Assembly: GCA_021163085.1 (NCBI GenBank)
Contig: JAGGXL010000059.1
Location: 1-7,098, forward strand
DNA length: 7,098 bases
Direction of reading: 5' to 3'
Source: Thermodesulfobacterium sp.
GTDB lineage: Bacteria; Desulfobacterota; Thermodesulfobacteria; Thermodesulfobacteriales; Thermodesulfobacteriaceae
Part shown: in pieces, positions 5,069 to 7,098 of the stretch
Layout: each line of letters begins with the position of its first letter
How positions within the stretch are numbered: position 1 is the first letter of the stretch
Program-made: the position numbers and the translations under genes
Notes under the pieces: generated by a model
The model's database searches: none
Told to the model about the DNA's origin: nothing
What the model saw: the letters and a program-made list of their open reading frames with translations, nothing else

Positions 5069-5697
5069 TGTATCTTCTTGCTATTCACGGTAGTCCCAGG
5101 AAGAACGGAAACACTGAAATATTGCTTGACTCTTTTCTGAAGGGAATAAAAAAAGAAACCATTTCTTTTGAAAAAATAAGACTTTCAGAATTAAATTATA
5201 AGCCCTGTATAGAGTGCGGAGAATGTGAAATTACAGGAGAATGTGTTTTAGAAGATGATTTTAGAAAACTTTATCCCAAAATTTTAAAAGCTGATTTTTT
5301 ATTAATTGCAACTCCTGTATTTTTTTATAACCATACCTCCTATATTCAAGCTTTTTACGAAAGATTTCAAGCCCTCTGGGCAAGAAAATATATACTTAAA
5401 CTGCCTCATCCTTTTAATAAAACTCCTAAGGGCATTCTTCTTTGTATTGGAGCAACAAAAGGTAAAAAGCTCTTTGAAAATGTGGTAAAAAGCTTTAAAT
5501 ATGTGCTTGATACTATGTATGGAGTTTATATAGGAGGAATATTTATAAGAGGTATAAATAAAAAAGGAGAAATACTCAGTTATCCTGAATATTTAAAACT
5601 GGCAGAAGATATAGCCTCAAAACTTTCTATTTTTTCAGAAGAAGAAATTATAAAATCTCCTGAAAAATTAGGTTTAAATAAAAATACTTCTCCTTAA
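5068..5697 (+). CDS. Iron-sulfur flavoprotein (NADPH-dependent FMN reductase-like, Isf family)
   Basis: This 209-residue cytosolic protein has a flavodoxin-like fold. The N-terminal MYLLAIHGSPRKNGNT (1-16) is the FMN-phosphate loop. A compact cysteine motif C47-x2-C50-x2-C53-x5-C59 matches the 4Fe-4S motif of iron-sulfur flavoproteins, first described from methanogens. ADFLLIATPVFFYNHTSYIQ is the second flavin-binding loop region of the family. Members pass electrons between ferredoxin or NAD(P)H and small acceptors, and some reduce O2 or peroxide in anaerobes; the partner here is unknown. The ATG overlaps the stop of the preceding small gene, with no Shine-Dalgarno, so translational coupling is likely. 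The last 24 bases overlap the end of convergent thiE. Confidence 0.85.
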   Translation: MYLLAIHGSPRKNGNTEILLDSFLKGIKKETISFEKIRLSELNYKPCIECGECEITGECVLEDDFRKLYPKILKADFLLIATPVFFYNHTSYIQAFYERFQALWARKYILKLPHPFNKTPKGILLCIGATKGKKLFENVVKSFKYVLDTMYGVYIGGIFIRGINKKGEILSYPEYLKLAEDIASKLSIFSEEEIIKSPEKLGLNKNTSP

Positions 5698-6321
5698 ACT
5701 TAAATTAAAGAGTTTTTTGTATCCTCTTGCTCTTTCTGCAATATTTTCAGCTTTCCATATATCACTAATTACAGCTATCATATCAGCTCCAAATTCTATC
5801 AATTCCTTTGCTCTCTCCAAGGTTATACCACCGATTGCACAGATAGGTATCTTTAATATTTTCTTTGCTTCTAAAATAATCTTTTTATCAACTATTTCTG
5901 CCTCAGGCTTTGTGGGAGAAGGGAAAAAACTTCCGAAAGCAACATAATCAGCTGAAAGATTTTCCATCTCTTTTGCTCTTTTAAGATCCCCGTAGCAGGA
6001 AACTCCTATTATCTTATCTTTTAAAATTTTTCGTGCAGAAGAAATAGATAAATCATCTTTTCCAAGATGCACTCCATCAGCATTTACTTTTAAAGCAAGT
6101 TCTACTCTATCATTAACCACAAAAATTGCGTTATATCTATGACAAAGTTTTTTTAAAGTTTGTGCATAAGATATTAAGAATTCATCAGGATTTTTTTTAT
6201 CTCTTAGCTGAACTATTTTAGCTCCTCCCTTTAAAGCCTTTTCAACTTTGTCAAGAATCTTATTGTTTTCATAGGGCGTTAGTTTTTCATCAGTTATCAC
6301 ATATAAACCTGATAGCTTCAT
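5674..6321 (-). CDS. thiE: Thiamine-phosphate synthase (ThiE)
   Basis: ThiE couples hydroxymethylpyrimidine diphosphate with thiazole phosphate to give thiamine monophosphate and pyrophosphate in the cytosol. The 215-residue TIM barrel has the full motif set: GLYVITDE (5-12), QLRDK (38-42), VNDR (69-72), DGVHLGKDD (82-90, metal and diphosphate site), GVSCYG (106-111), FGSFFPSPTKP (129-139), AIGGIT (162-167) and AVIS (183-186). No key residue appears missing. It starts one base after the nrdG stop codon, with only a weak GAAAG in the end of nrdG as ribosome site, so it is probably translated as the second gene of an nrdG-thiE operon. Its basic tail, from LSLRRSIFI, overlaps the convergent flavoprotein gene. 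No TPP riboswitch is seen, and no other thiamine gene is in the window. Confidence 0.95.
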   Translation of the reverse strand: MKLSGLYVITDEKLTPYENNKILDKVEKALKGGAKIVQLRDKKNPDEFLISYAQTLKKLCHRYNAIFVVNDRVELALKVNADGVHLGKDDLSISSARKILKDKIIGVSCYGDLKRAKEMENLSADYVAFGSFFPSPTKPEAEIVDKKIILEAKKILKIPICAIGGITLERAKELIEFGADMIAVISDIWKAENIAERARGYKKLFNLSLRRSIFI

Positions 6322-6322
6322 T

Positions 6323-7015
6323 CTAAATTCTTTCGACTATTTCTGCCTCTGGCAGGTGCTTTTTAAATAAATCTTTTGCCCAGTTATAGAAATCCGGAGA
6401 ATAGGGGGGGATGTTGTCTTCCTTCAAAGTTTTCCCTGGAATATATTTCTGAAAAGCAATAAACTTGATTTTTTTAAGATAGGGAAGCATCTCTTCCAGA
6501 TCCTTTTGTGAAACTAAAGGAGGATAAAAAGTAATTCTTACTTCTACCTTCTCAGGTTTAAGAGAGGCTATTTCCAAGGTTTTTTCTATCTTTTCGAAAT
6601 CTCCTCCTATTTTTTTATACTTTTGAGGTGAAGTTTTAAAATCAAGAGCTAAAAAATCAATAATTTCCATATCAAAAAGAGCTTTTACTAATTCAGGATT
6701 TGAGCCATTTGTATCAAGTTTTACAGGTAAACCAACTTCATAATAAATTTTCTCTATAAAATTAACAAGTCTTCTCCCCCAAATAGTTGGTTCTCCTCCT
6801 GTAATTACAACACCTTTTATAAAACCTCTTCTTCTCGATAGCTCCTGTAATATATATTCTTCAGGAATATCAGGAAGCTTGTTTGCTTTCTCAGGTAATA
6901 CTAAATCCACATTATAGCAATAAGGACAACGGAAATTACAAAGATATGTATAAATTACTGAAGCTATTTTACCTGGATAATCTATTAGACTTGTTCCCCG
7001 AAAACCTTTAATCAT
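6323..7015 (-). CDS. nrdG: Anaerobic ribonucleoside-triphosphate reductase activating protein (radical SAM)
   Basis: This 230-residue radical-SAM enzyme probably generates the glycyl radical on class III ribonucleotide reductase NrdD, allowing dNTP synthesis without oxygen. The N-terminal GFRGTSLIDYPGK is typical of the bacterial/archaeal NrdG-type branch. The cluster motif C26-x3-C30-x2-C33 (LCNFRCPYCYN, with Tyr where many members have His) binds the 4Fe-4S that cleaves S-adenosylmethionine. ITGGEPT (71-77) binds the SAM amino group, and KLDTNGS and LALDFKTSP are further family segments. The length is normal for this branch, longer than the short E. coli NrdG. nrdD is not in the window. It is the first gene of a tight pair with thiE. 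The substrate is assigned by family; a related activase role remains possible. Confidence 0.88.
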   Translation of the reverse strand: MIKGFRGTSLIDYPGKIASVIYTYLCNFRCPYCYNVDLVLPEKANKLPDIPEEYILQELSRRRGFIKGVVITGGEPTIWGRRLVNFIEKIYYEVGLPVKLDTNGSNPELVKALFDMEIIDFLALDFKTSPQKYKKIGGDFEKIEKTLEIASLKPEKVEVRITFYPPLVSQKDLEEMLPYLKKIKFIAFQKYIPGKTLKEDNIPPYSPDFYNWAKDLFKKHLPEAEIVERI

Positions 7016-7098
7016 TTGTATAAAAATATAACATTTAATTAAAAAAATAAAAAAGTATATTTAACTTTTCAAGTAAAAAATTTAAGTTAAATTAAGTA
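7016..7098 (-). promoter_or_regulatory. Upstream region of nrdG with inverted repeat
   Basis: These 83 very AT-rich bases precede nrdG on the minus strand. ATTTAACTT (7059-7067) and AAGTTAAAT (7084-7092) form a 9-bp inverted repeat with a 16-base spacer. A minus-strand TTGAAA (7067-7072) with TATTTT (7044-7049) at 17-base spacing is a possible promoter, and a TATA-like stretch also lies close to the ATG. No Shine-Dalgarno is seen. The repeat could be an operator or a chance AT palindrome. Confidence 0.3.

Noticed and set aside
5306..5488. Plus-strand open frame of 60 codons inside the flavoprotein gene
   Set aside because: It lies wholly within a well-supported gene in another frame and has no motif of its own.
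5717..5947. Plus-strand open frame opposite thiE
   Set aside because: It is antisense to conserved ThiE motifs and has no ribosome site or recognisable product.
7016..7098. TPP riboswitch controlling the nrdG-thiE pair
   Set aside because: No THI-box signature such as CTGAGA is visible before nrdG, and the 1-base gap before thiE leaves no room for one.

Overview
The window is AT-rich bacterial DNA. Its genes suggest an anaerobic, probably thermophilic, bacterium: a radical-SAM activase of the anaerobic ribonucleotide reductase, an iron-sulfur flavoprotein, the non-mevalonate isoprenoid enzyme IspF, and lysine/isoleucine-rich proteins using many AGA and ATA codons. A Thermodesulfobacteria-like or Aquificales-like host fits, but this is an impression from composition and protein style, not a proven placement.

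Left part, plus strand: the 3' two thirds of ispF enters from the left edge. A 126-base gap with strong dyad symmetry follows, then a SlyD-type FKBP prolyl isomerase with a good Shine-Dalgarno and a clear intrinsic terminator. Next is a 669-residue Kef-type (CPA2) cation/proton antiporter with a fused RCK (TrkA-N plus TrkA-C) module.

Centre, plus strand: positions 3095-4735 hold one broken gene. Stitched across two alternating frames it encodes hemerythrin-GGDEF-EAL, a c-di-GMP type signalling protein of about 546 residues. Four frame changes are needed, each placeable at a short A or T run. Both Fe2 histidine positions of the hemerythrin, the GGDEF signature and one EAL catalytic glutamate are also altered, so I read it as a decaying pseudogene. 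A perfect -35 hexamer lies in its last codons and probably serves the tRNA-Ala(GGC) gene that follows.

Right part: 21 bases after the tRNA comes a 68-residue unrecognised small helical protein. Its stop codon overlaps the start of an iron-sulfur flavoprotein gene (TAATG), so the two are probably translationally coupled, and possibly co-transcribed with the tRNA. Converging from the right on the minus strand is a tight two-gene operon, nrdG then thiE (1-base gap). thiE overlaps the 3' end of the flavoprotein gene by 24 bases.

Most of the window is ordinary housekeeping sequence. I see no defence system, CRISPR array, insertion sequence or convincing new system. The items most worth a second look are the frame-alternating degenerate sensor gene, the structured leader before the slyD-like gene, the altered C-terminal loop of IspF, and the tRNA-small protein-flavoprotein cluster.
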